The notes under the pieces are model-generated. The model had not been told where the DNA came from. It saw only the letters and a program-made list of their open reading frames with translations, and did no database searches. Below are positions 28,378-36,963 of a stretch of DNA of 64,000 nucleotides, one piece after another; within the stretch, counting starts at the first letter, position 1; each line of letters begins with the position of its first letter. Source of the stretch: Bradyrhizobium sp. cir1 (GTDB lineage: Bacteria > Pseudomonadota > Alphaproteobacteria > Rhizobiales > Xanthobacteraceae); the NCBI RefSeq assembly GCF_014198245.1, contig NZ_JACIHE010000004.1, positions 310,001 to 374,000 of the forward strand. Reading direction: 5' to 3'. The translations under genes were made by a program, and so were the position numbers.

Positions 28378-28892
28378 AGTCATTTCCTCCGTTGGTCTCG
28401 TTTATTGTTTCCGAAGCATTGCTCAATCACCGGGCTTCTCGTCCGGCGTCTGCTCGTGCAGGGCGGTCACGATGGGACCAGAAACGATGCTGTGCTGTTT
28501 CCTCCTCCTGATGAGAGCCACGGGTCCACGTGCGGGAGCGGCCCGTTCTTGTTGTTCCTGATGCAATCCCTAGCCACTTCGCCGCCGGGAAACTTGCCCA
28601 AGAGAGAAGGCGGTTTGCTTGACAGCGCACGGGGGCGAAGATTTTGATTTTGCAGTAGCGAATTCAGCGGCTTCGGTAAGCCTTTTGAGCCGCCTTCTAC
28701 GCTCAGGTTCCCCTTGACGGCGCTGCAACTAAGGCGGAGGATTGAGTTTCAAGAGTGGCAATGGAACGATGGCGCTCGTTGCAACAGACCGCTCAAATTC
28801 GAGGTAAACGTCACGCAATCACGGCTGAGGGCTACGGAAGCGCTGGTCGCGATTCGCGTCGAATCTCCGGATCAAAACCAGTGGCTGGATTA
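28378..28892. promoter_or_regulatory. Divergent control region xoxF / AraC regulator
   Basis: 515 bp between two divergent genes. It must hold the xoxF promoter (leftward) and that of the AraC-type gene (rightward). I see no convincing repeat or -35/-10 pair, and no supportable open frame. The xoxF ribosome site (GGAGGA on the minus strand) is at 28384-28389. Confidence 0.5.
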
Positions 28893-29861
28893 ATGTCCGA
28901 CACAATTCACACGCTCTCGACGACCGGAATGACGCCGAAGCGGCAGATCCAGAGTTGGATCGACGGGCTGACGAGCCTGTGCGGGTATTTCGACGTCGAT
29001 CCGTTGGAGGCGTCCTCGCTCGAAGGTCGCATCGACTACACCACGGTCTCGCGCCTGAAGCTCTGCCAGATCGAGGTCAGTCAGCATCGCATCGCGCACA
29101 CGCTGGCGCGCGCCAGGGCCAATCAACACCCGTACATCAAGATCCACTTCCAGACCTACGGCGTCTCCTATTTCGAGCAGGAAGGCCGCCACATCGAAAT
29201 CAACCCCGGCGACATCATCGCCTATGACGTCTCCTGCCCGCATTCGATTATCAGCCCCGCCTTCACCCGTCACGACGTGGTGATCGTGCCGAAGGCGCTG
29301 CTGCGCGATCGCGGCTTCCCCTCACAGCGGATGCCGGCTTGCAAGCTGACGGCGAAGACGGGGACGGGACGGATCGCCCACGATTTCGTCCATGCGACCT
29401 TCGACGAGGCGGCAAAACTGTCGGCGAACAGCGCGGTCGGCGTCGCCGATTCGCTGATCGACCTGTTGCTGCTGCCGCTGCGCGAAGCCGACACGATGTT
29501 CGACCGTGTCGGGCCCGAAGCGATGTATGTGCGCGCCCAGTTCTTCATCCGCGAGCACCTGCGCGATCCGGACCTGTGCATCGACCAGATCTCCGCCGAA
29601 CTCGGCTGCTCCAAGCGCTATCTGCACATGCTGTTCTCCGAGCGCGGCACCACGGTGAGCGACTACATCTGGCAGGCGCGCTTGCAGAACTGCCGCCAGG
29701 AGCTCGAGGCCCACGCCGGCAAGACCATCACCGACGTGGCGTTCTCATGGGGCTTCTCCAGCTCGTCGCATTTCAGCCGCGTGTTCCGGAAATATTTCGG
29801 CGTGGTGCCGTCCTCGATCCACAAGGCTCAGCAGGGCGCAGCGGCCTCTGGCGAGCATTAG
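28893..29861 (+). CDS. AraC-family transcriptional regulator
   Basis: 322 aa. The N-terminal half is a cupin-like AraC binding domain (KIHFQTYGVSYFEQEGRHIE, INPGDIIAYDVSCPHSI). The C-terminal ~100 residues form the double helix-turn-helix: ICIDQISAELGCSKRYLHMLF-type first unit and ITDVAFSWGFSSSSHFSRVF as second. I chose the ATG at 28893 (SDTIHTL); the frame is open back to 28755 but without family features. It diverges from xoxF, so a role in controlling alcohol oxidation genes is a reasonable inference; the inducer is unknown. Confidence 0.85.
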   Translation: MSDTIHTLSTTGMTPKRQIQSWIDGLTSLCGYFDVDPLEASSLEGRIDYTTVSRLKLCQIEVSQHRIAHTLARARANQHPYIKIHFQTYGVSYFEQEGRHIEINPGDIIAYDVSCPHSIISPAFTRHDVVIVPKALLRDRGFPSQRMPACKLTAKTGTGRIAHDFVHATFDEAAKLSANSAVGVADSLIDLLLLPLREADTMFDRVGPEAMYVRAQFFIREHLRDPDLCIDQISAELGCSKRYLHMLFSERGTTVSDYIWQARLQNCRQELEAHAGKTITDVAFSWGFSSSSHFSRVFRKYFGVVPSSIHKAQQGAAASGEH

Positions 29862-29890
29862 GCGCACTTCCGGCGCGGTGGCCGACGCGC

Positions 29891-30316
29891 TTACGCCGTC
29901 GCTGCGATATAGGGAATGCTGGCCACGAGAGCGACGAGCAGTGCCGCATTGCCCAACATTCCGCTCCAATGTAGCCGGCGCAGCCGTCGCGGGGCCTCGG
30001 CATCGCCGGCATCCCTCGCACTGAGCTGGTCGTCCATCCGTCGCATGAACCATCCGCGTCCCCAGATGGCCAGTGCTGCGATGATGCCGACGCCCATCGC
30101 GGCGAGCAGGCGGCCGTCGAGAAGGAAAGCCACCGTTCCGATGATTCCGGCAACGCGCATCACCAGGAAATGGGCATTGAACATTCCGCGCAGCAACTGG
30201 GCGACGGGCCGGATATCGAGCTTCACCAGCAGGAAGGCGGGCGATGCCAGCGTGAAATAGCCCATCGGAAAGAGCAGGATGACCATAACGGCGACGGCGA
30301 CTGCATCCGGTGTCAT
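29891..30316 (-). CDS. Small integral membrane protein, unknown
   Basis: 141 aa with about four hydrophobic segments (VAVAVMVILLFPMGYFTLAS, VMRVAGIIGTVAFLLDG, LLAAMGVGIIAALAIWG, MLGNAALLVALVASIPYIAA). No motif recognised. Starts at the ATG 30316 with AAGGG upstream. It is downstream of the Bug-type protein gene on the same strand (143 bp gap), so co-transcription is possible. Confidence 0.65.
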   Translation of the reverse strand: MTPDAVAVAVMVILLFPMGYFTLASPAFLLVKLDIRPVAQLLRGMFNAHFLVMRVAGIIGTVAFLLDGRLLAAMGVGIIAALAIWGRGWFMRRMDDQLSARDAGDAEAPRRLRRLHWSGMLGNAALLVALVASIPYIAATA

Positions 30317-30459
30317 GCGATCGGCCCTTTTTGACCGCCTTTGCAAGGCTTCCGGCGGCGCACAATCATAGCGGGAAAATGCGTTCCCGACACTAGGCTT
30401 TGGTCGGAGGCCGGGCCGGGTAGGGAGCAACGGGCGCGCCGGGCGGAGCGGCTCCAGAT

Positions 30460-31461
30460 TCAGGCCGGCTCGAGGCCGAGCGACTGCGCGCTCTCGATCC
30501 AGATCGGCAGCTCGCGCTGGTACAGCGCATTGGTTTCCTTGAATCCGATCGCGGGCTCGAGCACGAAGGTCGCGAGAACCTCTTTCACCTTCGGATCGTT
30601 GTTGGCGGCGACGCAGAGCTCGGCGAGGCGATCGACCACCGGCTGCGGCGTCGCTTTCGGCACAGCCCAGCCTGAGAAACCGCTCACCGTGAAGAACTTC
30701 GAGGTCGCGCCCTGTTCGGGCAGCGTCTTGACGTTCGGGATCGCGTCGACCTTCTTCGAGTGGACTGCGAATACGGTGCCGCGGTCGCTTTGCAGAACCG
30801 ACTGTGCGGCCGTGTAGCTGCCCATGGCGGCATCGAGCGTGCCCTCCAGCATTCCCGTCCACATCGGCGCCTCGCCGCGGTAGTGCACCGGCTCGATGTT
30901 GAGGCCGTACTGCTTGTTGAGCTCGTTGATCGTCATGTGCGGCGACGAGCCCGCACTGTAGGTGCCGAAATTCACCTTGCCGCTCTTGCGCGCAAAGGCG
31001 ACGAAATCCTCCAGCGTCTTGACACCGGTCTTGGGGTTCGCCACCAGCAACAGGCCGGCGCCCGGAATGACGCTGACCAGCGTCAGGTCCTTGTCCATGT
31101 CGTAGCCCGGATTCTTCATCACCACCCGGTTCATGATGTAGGTGGTCGAGATCGAGCACAGGATGGTGTGGCCGTCGGGCTCGGCGCGGGCGACTTCGGC
31201 CGTGCCGATCGCGCCGGAGGCGCCGGGCTTGTTCTCGACGACGACGGTCTTTCCAATCTGCTTGGAGATGAATTCGCCATAGGCGCGTGCGAGCAGGTCG
31301 GTCTGTCCGCCGGCGGGGTAGCTGCAGATCATGCGGATCTGCCGCGAGGGCCAGGTGCCTTGCGATGCGCCCTGCGCCGCGGCGCTGCGCGCGACGAAAG
31401 GCATCGCGAGTGCGGCGCTGCCGGCGGCGACGAAGTGGCGGCGATCGAGTTTGGCGGACAT
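30460..31461 (-). CDS. Bug/TctC-family substrate-binding protein
   Basis: 333-aa periplasmic solute receptor of the tripartite tricarboxylate / Bug family. The signal peptide carries a twin-Arg-like DRRHFVAAGSAALAMPFVAR. Family sequence: RQIRMICSYPAGGQTDLLAR, VVVENKPGASGAIGTAEVAR, and VNFGTYSAGSSPHMT. GGGAGAG precedes the ATG. No TctA/TctB membrane genes are adjacent, which is common for Bug proteins in Bradyrhizobium. Ligand unknown; carboxylates are typical. Confidence 0.88.
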   Translation of the reverse strand: MSAKLDRRHFVAAGSAALAMPFVARSAAAQGASQGTWPSRQIRMICSYPAGGQTDLLARAYGEFISKQIGKTVVVENKPGASGAIGTAEVARAEPDGHTILCSISTTYIMNRVVMKNPGYDMDKDLTLVSVIPGAGLLLVANPKTGVKTLEDFVAFARKSGKVNFGTYSAGSSPHMTINELNKQYGLNIEPVHYRGEAPMWTGMLEGTLDAAMGSYTAAQSVLQSDRGTVFAVHSKKVDAIPNVKTLPEQGATSKFFTVSGFSGWAVPKATPQPVVDRLAELCVAANNDPKVKEVLATFVLEPAIGFKETNALYQRELPIWIESAQSLGLEPA

Positions 31462-31670
31462 GATTCTCTCCCGGATTTTTGCCGAAGGTACTGCATCAGG
31501 CTGGCGCCGGCATGGCCGGCAGGCGAGACAGATTGGCGCATTCGGTCAGGCGGTGCAGTGCCCATTTGCGCGTCACGTCGCGCAGGTCGACGGTAGAAGG
31601 ACTCACGACTTCACCAAATGGCCGAATGAACAGTGCAGTATACGAAGTGAGACGCTGCTAGCCACATCCT

Positions 31671-31779
31671 CCGTCATTCCGGGATGCGTGCGCAGCACGC
31701 AGGCCCGGAATCCATCGCGCTGCATGCGCTGCGGAGGAATGGATTCCGGGCTCGCCCTGCGGGCGCCCCGGAATGACGG
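31671..31779. repeat. Intergenic inverted repeat (CATTCCGGG family)
   Basis: Outer arms CCGTCATTCCGGG (31671-31683) and CCCCGGAATGACGG (31766-31779), inner arms GCCCGGAATCCATCGCG / GGAATGGATTCCGGGC. It fills most of the 322-bp gap between the Bug gene and the XoxJ-like gene, and a related element lies at 41421-41512. Apart from it, nothing coding is seen in 31462-31783. Confidence 0.8.
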
Positions 31780-31783
31780 AGCG

Positions 31784-32701
31784 TCACCGCTGAATGATCG
31801 TCATCCAGACGTCGCCCAGGATCGCGGGCTCGCGCGGCGGCAGATAGGTCAGGCCGGCCTGCTTGCCGAACTCTGCGATCTTGCCTTCCGCAGCAAGCTC
31901 CGCCAGCGCCTTGTTGACCGCCTCGATCAGCGCGGGCTCGCTGGCGAGCCCGACATAGCCGCGATTGGCACCGATCGGGTAGTAGTAGCCCGACGCGGTG
32001 ATCGCCGTATCAGGATGCGCGGCGCGGTAGGCGTCGAAGCGGGCCAGGTCGATCAGCGTTGCGTCATGGTCGCCGCGGTTGAGCGCGCCGAGGAGGTCGT
32101 CGCGGCCGGGGACAAGATGGGTGATATTGTCGATCAGGCGTCCCTTGTCGAAGGTCATCAGGATGGCATCGCCGAGCGATCCGCTCTCGATCGCGAGGCG
32201 AAGGCCGGCGAGATCGCCGATATCGTTAATCTTGCGCCCCTGCGCCTTCGGCCCGAGCACCACGGTCATCGGCGAATAGACGTAAGGCTGGCTCGGCGCG
32301 AGCACGCCGAGCGCGACGCGGCGGCGCCGGTCTTCGCGCGTGGCCCCAGCGAAGTCGGGCAAGCGCGCCGTCTTCATGCCGGGCTTGACGAGAGAGTCCG
32401 TCGTCAGCGCGTAGCCGCCGACCACCGAGCAACGCCCGTCGGAGAGCAGCGCATTGGCCTCGAGCTGCGGGCTGGAATCCTCGTCCAGTTTGCTTTCGAA
32501 CCACTGGACCTTCAGCGGCCGTCCCATCCGCTCCGCGATTGCCTGCGCCAGCAGTACGTCGAAGCCGGCGTCGGGCTTGCCCTTGTGATGCACCGAGAGA
32601 GGCGGCCGGTTCTCGTCGAGACAGATGCCGAGGGGATCGGCCGCGCACGCGGGCGCCGCCAGCGCGGCAAGCATCAAGGCAAGCACCAGCCGTCCCCTCA
32701 C
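31784..32701 (-). CDS. xoxJ: Quinoprotein-associated solute-binding protein (XoxJ-like)
   Basis: 305-aa periplasmic protein of the family-3 solute-binding fold, in the subgroup linked to PQQ dehydrogenases (MxaJ/XoxJ). Signal peptide: LVLALMLAALAAPACA. It begins with GTG overlapping the TGA of the cytochrome gene (GTGA). Family sequence: ICLDENRPPLSV, GFDVLLAQAIAERMGRP, GYALTTDSLVKPG. XoxJ proteins are thought to help activate the dehydrogenase, not to import a solute. It is third in the order PQQ dehydrogenase - cytochrome c - XoxJ. A paralogue lies at 43442-44326. Confidence 0.83.
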   Translation of the reverse strand: MRGRLVLALMLAALAAPACAADPLGICLDENRPPLSVHHKGKPDAGFDVLLAQAIAERMGRPLKVQWFESKLDEDSSPQLEANALLSDGRCSVVGGYALTTDSLVKPGMKTARLPDFAGATREDRRRRVALGVLAPSQPYVYSPMTVVLGPKAQGRKINDIGDLAGLRLAIESGSLGDAILMTFDKGRLIDNITHLVPGRDDLLGALNRGDHDATLIDLARFDAYRAAHPDTAITASGYYYPIGANRGYVGLASEPALIEAVNKALAELAAEGKIAEFGKQAGLTYLPPREPAILGDVWMTIIQR

Positions 32702-33054
32702 GGTTTCCTCCGGCTCGAGATGAAGGCCCAGAGTTCTCCGATCTCATCGTCGCTGAGGATATCGCCCCAGGGCGGCATCTTGTTGTTCTTGCCGTTCTTC
32801 ACGGTGGTGACGAAGCGCGTCTTGTCGTCGGGAAAGGCGCGCAGGTCCGGCGTGATGGTGCCGGAGTTCATCATGTTGGGACCGTGGCAGTGCGAGCATT
32901 TCGAGGCATAGGTCGACTTGCCGTGGTCGATCTGCGCCTCCAGCGGATTGCCGGTTGCGTCGTCCGCGGCGCGAACCGTCGCCATAAGCGCGACCGTCAG
33001 CCCCGCGACGGTGGCGAGGATCGCCACCGTCTTGTGAGGTCCTTCTCTCAGCAT
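32698..33054 (-). CDS. Cytochrome c partner of the PQQ dehydrogenase
   Basis: 118-aa periplasmic monohaem cytochrome c. The signal anchor TVAILATVAGLTVALMATVRA is followed by YASKCSHCHG (haem CxxCH) and a Met ligand candidate in NNKMPPWGD. The start at 33054 is 10 bp after the PQQ dehydrogenase stop; the open frame to 33156 overlaps that gene and is rejected. As the middle gene between dehydrogenase and XoxJ-like protein it is the expected electron acceptor (XoxG / cytochrome c550 role). Confidence 0.85.
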   Translation of the reverse strand: MLREGPHKTVAILATVAGLTVALMATVRAADDATGNPLEAQIDHGKSTYASKCSHCHGPNMMNSGTITPDLRAFPDDKTRFVTTVKNGKNNKMPPWGDILSDDEIGELWAFISSRRKP

Positions 33055-33064
33055 CGTGCCGTGG

Positions 33065-34729
33065 TTATTGTTTGACCGCAAAAACCCAAAGCGAGCCGCC
33101 GGGCGGTATCTTGGCAAGCCGCTCGTCGCCGGAGAACAGCGAGTAGACGCCGCCATAGCCAGACGTCACGGCGACGTATTGCACGCCGTCCTGCTGCCAG
33201 GTCACCGGTTGTCCCTCGATGCCCGAGCCAGTCTGGAACTGCCAGAGCTTCTTGCCGGTGTCGGCGTCGAAGGCCTCGAACTCGCCGGTCAGCGCGCCCG
33301 TGAACACCACGCCGCCCGCGGTCGACAGCACGCCCGAGAAGCGCGGGATGTCGGCGGGTGCTTCCCACTTGGCTTTGCCGGTCATGGGATCGATCGCCTT
33401 CAGATGACCGCGCGGACCGTCACCCCATTCCCAGAGGTCGGTCAGGTCCATGCCGAGATACCATTCACCCTGCTTGAAGGTGACCGGCTCGGTCTTGTAC
33501 CGACCGCCGAAGGCGAGCGTGTTGGCGTAGGCGAGGCCGGTCTGCGGGTTGAACGACATCGGCTCCCAGTTCTTGCCGCCGAGGATCGACGGATAGACCG
33601 TCACCTTCTTGCCCTCGCGCGCGTCCTTGCTGACGTCCGTTTCGACCGGCCGGCCCGTCTTCATGTCGATGCCGGTCGCCCAGTTGACCTTCACGTAGGG
33701 GTTGGCCGCGAGCAGCTTTCCGTTGGCGCGGTCGAGCACGTAGAAGAAGCCGTTGCGGTTGGCATCCATCAGCACCTTGGTCGGCTTGCCCTCGACATTC
33801 ATGTCGGCGAGCACCATCTCGGCCACTGAGTCATAGTCGAACGGATTGTTCGGCGAGAACTGGTAGTGCCACTTGATCTTGCCGGTCTTGGGATCCATCG
33901 CCAGCACGGAGCAGGTGTAGAGATTGTCGCCGGGGCGCACCGCCGAATTGAACGGGCCGGGATTGCCGATGCCCCAATAGACCGTGTTCAGCTCGGGATC
34001 GTAGGACCCGGTGATCCAGGTTGAGCCACCGCCGAGCTTCCAGGTGTCGCCCTTCCAGGTGTCGCCGCCGGGCTCGTCCGGCGAGGGGATCGAATGGGTG
34101 CGCCACAGGTGCTTGCCCGTCGCCGGATCCCAGCCGTCGATGAAGCCGCGGGTGCCGAACTCGGCGCCGGAGATGCCGGTGATGACGACACCGTCGGCGA
34201 CCAGCGGGGCCACCGTCATCGAATAGCCTTCCTTGATGTCGGCCGCCTTCTGCCGCCACAGCTCATTGCCGTCCTTGGCGTCGAGCGCGATGACATTGGC
34301 ATCTAACGTGGTGCGGAACACCTTGCCGTCATAGAGCGCCGCGCCGCGGTTGATGATGCCGCAGCAGACGATGCGCGGCGTCTCGGCGGGGTACTCGACC
34401 TTGGATTTCCAGATCTGCTTGCCGGTCTTGGCGTCGACCGCCATGGTTGCGTTGTGCGAGGTCACGTAGATCACGCCCTGGTACACCAGCGGCTGCGATT
34501 CCTCGCTGCGATCGTCGTTGAAGGAGTAGTTCCAGACCGGGACGAGGTTCTTGACGGTGTCCTTGTTGATCTGGTTCAGGGTCGAGAAGCGCTGCAGATT
34601 GTAGCCCATCCCGTAATTGAGAACGTTCGATGTATCGGTCGCGCCCTTGACCAGCTGCTCAGTGGTCTGTGCGTACGCACACGTCGATGCAAGCATGACG
34701 AGGCTCGCGGCCATCGCAAAGCGTTTCAT
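33065..34729 (-). CDS. Second Ln-type PQQ alcohol dehydrogenase
   Basis: 554-aa periplasmic quinoprotein with a signal peptide (MAASLVMLASTCAYA) and no haem domain. Vicinal Cys122-Cys123 in RIVCCGIINRG stack on PQQ. Metal ligands: Glu in GISGAEFGTRG, Asn in WGIGNPGPFN, catalytic Asp298 and lanthanide-type Asp300 in NPFDYDSVAE. The substrate loop lacks the HDEWDY of methanol enzymes, so ethanol or a longer alcohol (ExaF/PedH-like) is more likely. The ATG at 34729 follows GGGAGGA. It leads a three-gene operon with cytochrome c and XoxJ and diverges from lanM. Confidence 0.92.
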   Translation of the reverse strand: MKRFAMAASLVMLASTCAYAQTTEQLVKGATDTSNVLNYGMGYNLQRFSTLNQINKDTVKNLVPVWNYSFNDDRSEESQPLVYQGVIYVTSHNATMAVDAKTGKQIWKSKVEYPAETPRIVCCGIINRGAALYDGKVFRTTLDANVIALDAKDGNELWRQKAADIKEGYSMTVAPLVADGVVITGISGAEFGTRGFIDGWDPATGKHLWRTHSIPSPDEPGGDTWKGDTWKLGGGSTWITGSYDPELNTVYWGIGNPGPFNSAVRPGDNLYTCSVLAMDPKTGKIKWHYQFSPNNPFDYDSVAEMVLADMNVEGKPTKVLMDANRNGFFYVLDRANGKLLAANPYVKVNWATGIDMKTGRPVETDVSKDAREGKKVTVYPSILGGKNWEPMSFNPQTGLAYANTLAFGGRYKTEPVTFKQGEWYLGMDLTDLWEWGDGPRGHLKAIDPMTGKAKWEAPADIPRFSGVLSTAGGVVFTGALTGEFEAFDADTGKKLWQFQTGSGIEGQPVTWQQDGVQYVAVTSGYGGVYSLFSGDERLAKIPPGGSLWVFAVKQ

Positions 34730-35070
34730 CCGTTCCTCCCAATATGCGCGCCTTTTGACGCTGCGTCGGCAACACTCCGCCCGAATGCAAAACGCGTCAA
34801 TACGAAAGTCGTAAGCGCGACGCCGATCTATTGGACGCCAGATGCCAGTCACCTGACGGAGACCTTACAGCCTGCTCTCACTTGTGCGCAGGCGCTGCAA
34901 AAATTCCGTGGGATGATGCAGTGCCGGACAAAAGCCGAGGGGACGCGGCCATCGGGGTCCTCTGATTGTGCGGCGCGCAGGTTGCAATTCCGCTTGAACC
35001 CGGGCTCGCCTTGCGGACTTAATGTTGTTTGATCCCGCTCGAATCGGGGCTCTTGGTCTGGGAGGTCATG
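34730..35070. promoter_or_regulatory. Divergent promoter region PQQ dehydrogenase / lanM
   Basis: 341 bp between the leftward PQQ dehydrogenase operon and rightward lanM. No supportable gene lies here. Both ribosome sites are strong (GGAGGA for the dehydrogenase, GGAGG for lanM). I could not fix a -35/-10 pair. It is a good candidate for shared lanthanide-responsive control. Confidence 0.5.
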
Positions 35071-35457
35071 ATGCTATCGCGTCGCTCTGTTGCGCTTGCG
35101 CTCACGCTTGCTGTTTTGTCCGGCCCGGCCTGGTCGGCCTCCGCCGTCAAGATGTTCGATACCGACAATGACGGCACGCTCGACCTCGCCGAGGTGAAGA
35201 AGGCCGCGAGTGCGCTGTTCGCAAAACTCGATCCCGATCACGACGGTACGCTGGACGCGCGCGAATTGCGCGGGCGGCTGACGGCCAAAGAACTCGCCGC
35301 TGCCGATCCCGATCGCGACGGGACTCTCACGCTCGACGAATATTTGTCCGTGGTGGAGCAGCGCTTCAATGCGGCCAATCCCGACAAGGACGGAACGCTG
35401 GACGCTAAGGAGCTCAACTCGCGTGCCGGCCGCGCGCTGCTGCGCTTGTTGCGGTGA
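35071..35457 (+). CDS. lanM: Lanmodulin, periplasmic lanthanide-binding EF-hand protein
   Basis: 128 aa: signal peptide (LALTLAVLSGPAWSASA) then four EF-hand loops at residues 30-41, 54-65, 79-90 and 103-114. Loops 2-4 have Pro at position 2 (DPDHDGT, DPDRDGT, NPDKDGT) and neighbouring loops are only 12-13 residues apart; both are hallmarks of lanmodulin, not calmodulin. Loop 4 starts with Asn, as in Methylorubrum LanM. Differences: loop 1 has Thr at position 2 (DTDNDGT) and loop 3 has Thr for Asp at position 9. Position beside Ln-type PQQ dehydrogenases fits periplasmic lanthanide buffering. Two adjacent ATGs (35068, 35071) share GGAGG. Confidence 0.93.
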   Translation: MLSRRSVALALTLAVLSGPAWSASAVKMFDTDNDGTLDLAEVKKAASALFAKLDPDHDGTLDARELRGRLTAKELAAADPDRDGTLTLDEYLSVVEQRFNAANPDKDGTLDAKELNSRAGRALLRLLR

Positions 35458-35626
35458 GTGTGGCAGCGCTTGACTGGGAGCGAAGGCGATTTGCACGAGA
35501 GCGAAATTCGCAAACAATATTCGACAGTTCGCTGTATCAGCGGTTCAATTCCAGCTTGCGCTGTGCATGAGGCAGCCCTAGGTTTTGCCCGCGCGATGTC
35601 GCGCTCAATACCTTGGGAGACCCCGA

Positions 35627-35707
35627 ATGGCTTGGAAAGCTCCGAAGATCGTGGAAGTGCCGGTCGGCATGGAAATCAACATGTACGCCTGCGCTGCGCG
35701 CAAGTAG
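35627..35707 (+). CDS. pqqA: PQQ precursor peptide PqqA
   Basis: 26-codon peptide. It begins MAWKAPKIVEVPVG and contains MEINMYAC, with the Glu and Tyr three residues apart (E-x3-Y) that PqqE cross-links to start PQQ synthesis. GGGAGA lies 6 bases before the ATG. Length and motif match PqqA. No pqqB, C, D or E follows: the next gene is an outer-membrane protein, so the biosynthetic enzymes must lie elsewhere, and this may be a solitary or additional copy placed with the PQQ enzymes. Confidence 0.88.
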   Translation: MAWKAPKIVEVPVGMEINMYACAARK

Positions 35708-35770
35708 GACTGACGAACCTGCCGCGGCTTCGGTGGCGAATGCCATCGGAGCCGTGGTAGTGTTCGCCGG

Positions 35771-36640
35771 ATGCGCATTGGAGCCCACACAATTTGGATG
35801 ACGGTTGCGTGCACGGTTGCGCTCGCACCGGCATGTGTCAGTGCCGAGGAGGGCTTTGATACCGAGCACATCTTCGGCTTCATGATCGGCACCGATGTCG
35901 GCAACGTCGGCGAGCGCGAATTCCAGACCCAGACGACAGGCCGGTTCGGCAAGGGTGGCGGCACCTATCGCGCCCTCGCGCAGGAGCTCGAGATCGAGGT
36001 CGTGCCGCTGCCGAACTTTCGCATCGAGCTCGGCGCCACCGCCAGCCTGCACGACATCACCGGCGTTCCCGACATCGACGATCGCCGCCAGTTCAACTTC
36101 CAGGGTGCCTCGCTCGACCTGCGTTATCGCCTGCTCGACCGCGAGCGTGCCCCGTTCGGTCTCACCATCGCCGCCGAACTCCATGGCGACCGCATCGATG
36201 AGACCTCCGGCGCGAGGGGGCGGATGTACGGCACCGACTTCACGCTCGCCTTCGACCGCGAGCTCGTTCCGAACTTCGTCATCGGCGCGCTCAACCTGAT
36301 CTATCAGCCGGAATGGGCACGCTTCGAGGTGGCCGGGACGTCCGAGAGGAGCTCCACCATCGGCGCGGCCTTTGCAGCCCTGGCGCGGGTGCGCCCCAAC
36401 GTGCTGTTCGGCGGCGAGATGCGTTACTTCCGGCAATATGAGGGCATTGGCCTCGGCGAGCTTTCGGGCCAGGCCCTGTTTGTCGGGCCGACGGCCTATT
36501 TCCAGCTCTCCGAGCGCTCCCGGCTGACCATGAGCTGGAGCATGCAGGCCTGGGGTCGCCCGGCCGGCTCAGGCGGCAATCTCGACCTCGTCAATTTCGA
36601 ACGGCATCAGGCGCGATTGGTGTTCGGGGTGAATTTTTAG
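35771..36640 (+). CDS. Predicted outer-membrane beta-barrel protein
   Basis: 289 aa. Signal peptide: IWMTVACTVALAPACVSA. The mature part alternates hydrophobic and polar residues in strand-like stretches (FNFQGASLDLRYRLLD, GLTIAAELHGDR, ARLVFGVNF) and ends in Phe, the outer-membrane insertion signal. No family recognised. It follows pqqA by 63 bp on the same strand and may share its transcript, but its link to alcohol oxidation is unproven. Confidence 0.7.
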   Translation: MRIGAHTIWMTVACTVALAPACVSAEEGFDTEHIFGFMIGTDVGNVGEREFQTQTTGRFGKGGGTYRALAQELEIEVVPLPNFRIELGATASLHDITGVPDIDDRRQFNFQGASLDLRYRLLDRERAPFGLTIAAELHGDRIDETSGARGRMYGTDFTLAFDRELVPNFVIGALNLIYQPEWARFEVAGTSERSSTIGAAFAALARVRPNVLFGGEMRYFRQYEGIGLGELSGQALFVGPTAYFQLSERSRLTMSWSMQAWGRPAGSGGNLDLVNFERHQARLVFGVNF

Positions 36641-36650
36641 GGGATTCTTT

Positions 36651-36849
36651 CCCTCTCCCCTTGTGGGAGAGGGTGGCTTGCCGCGATAGCGGCGAGACGG
36701 GTGAGGGGTCTCTCTCCGCGAGTCCAACTCTCATTTGAGTCCACGGATAGAACCCCTCATCCGGCGCCATAGCCGAAGCTTCGCTTCGGCGTTCTTAAGA
36801 ACGACGGCCGAAGGCCGCCTATGCCACCTTCTCCCACAAGGGGAGAAGG
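36651..36849. repeat. Long intergenic inverted-repeat element
   Basis: Ends are CCCTCTCCCCTTGTGGGAGA (36651-36670) and its near inverse CTCCCACAAGGGGAGAAGG (36831-36849). Inside are further pairs, for example GCCGAAGCTTCGCTTCGGC and ACGGCCGAAGGCCG. It fills most of the 323-bp gap 36641-36963, which otherwise holds nothing I can support. It is related to the shorter elements at 6378 and 50703. Confidence 0.75.
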
Positions 36850-36963
36850 AATTCCGAACGTGCGGCCTGCAGTTCCCAATCCTCACGTCCGATTGAAACT
36901 TCCCGCTCCTTGACACGTAACCTATGGTGCTAATCTCAAGTGCCCCCGCGACAGGATTCCGGC

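Noticed and set aside
31331..32911. 526-codon open frame on the + strand
   Set aside because: Crosses an intergenic repeat and runs antisense to the Bug-type and XoxJ-like genes; no recognisable protein.
35071..35457. Calmodulin-like calcium protein
   Set aside because: Pro at loop position 2 and 12-13-residue spacing between loops fit lanmodulin, not calcium EF-hand pairs.
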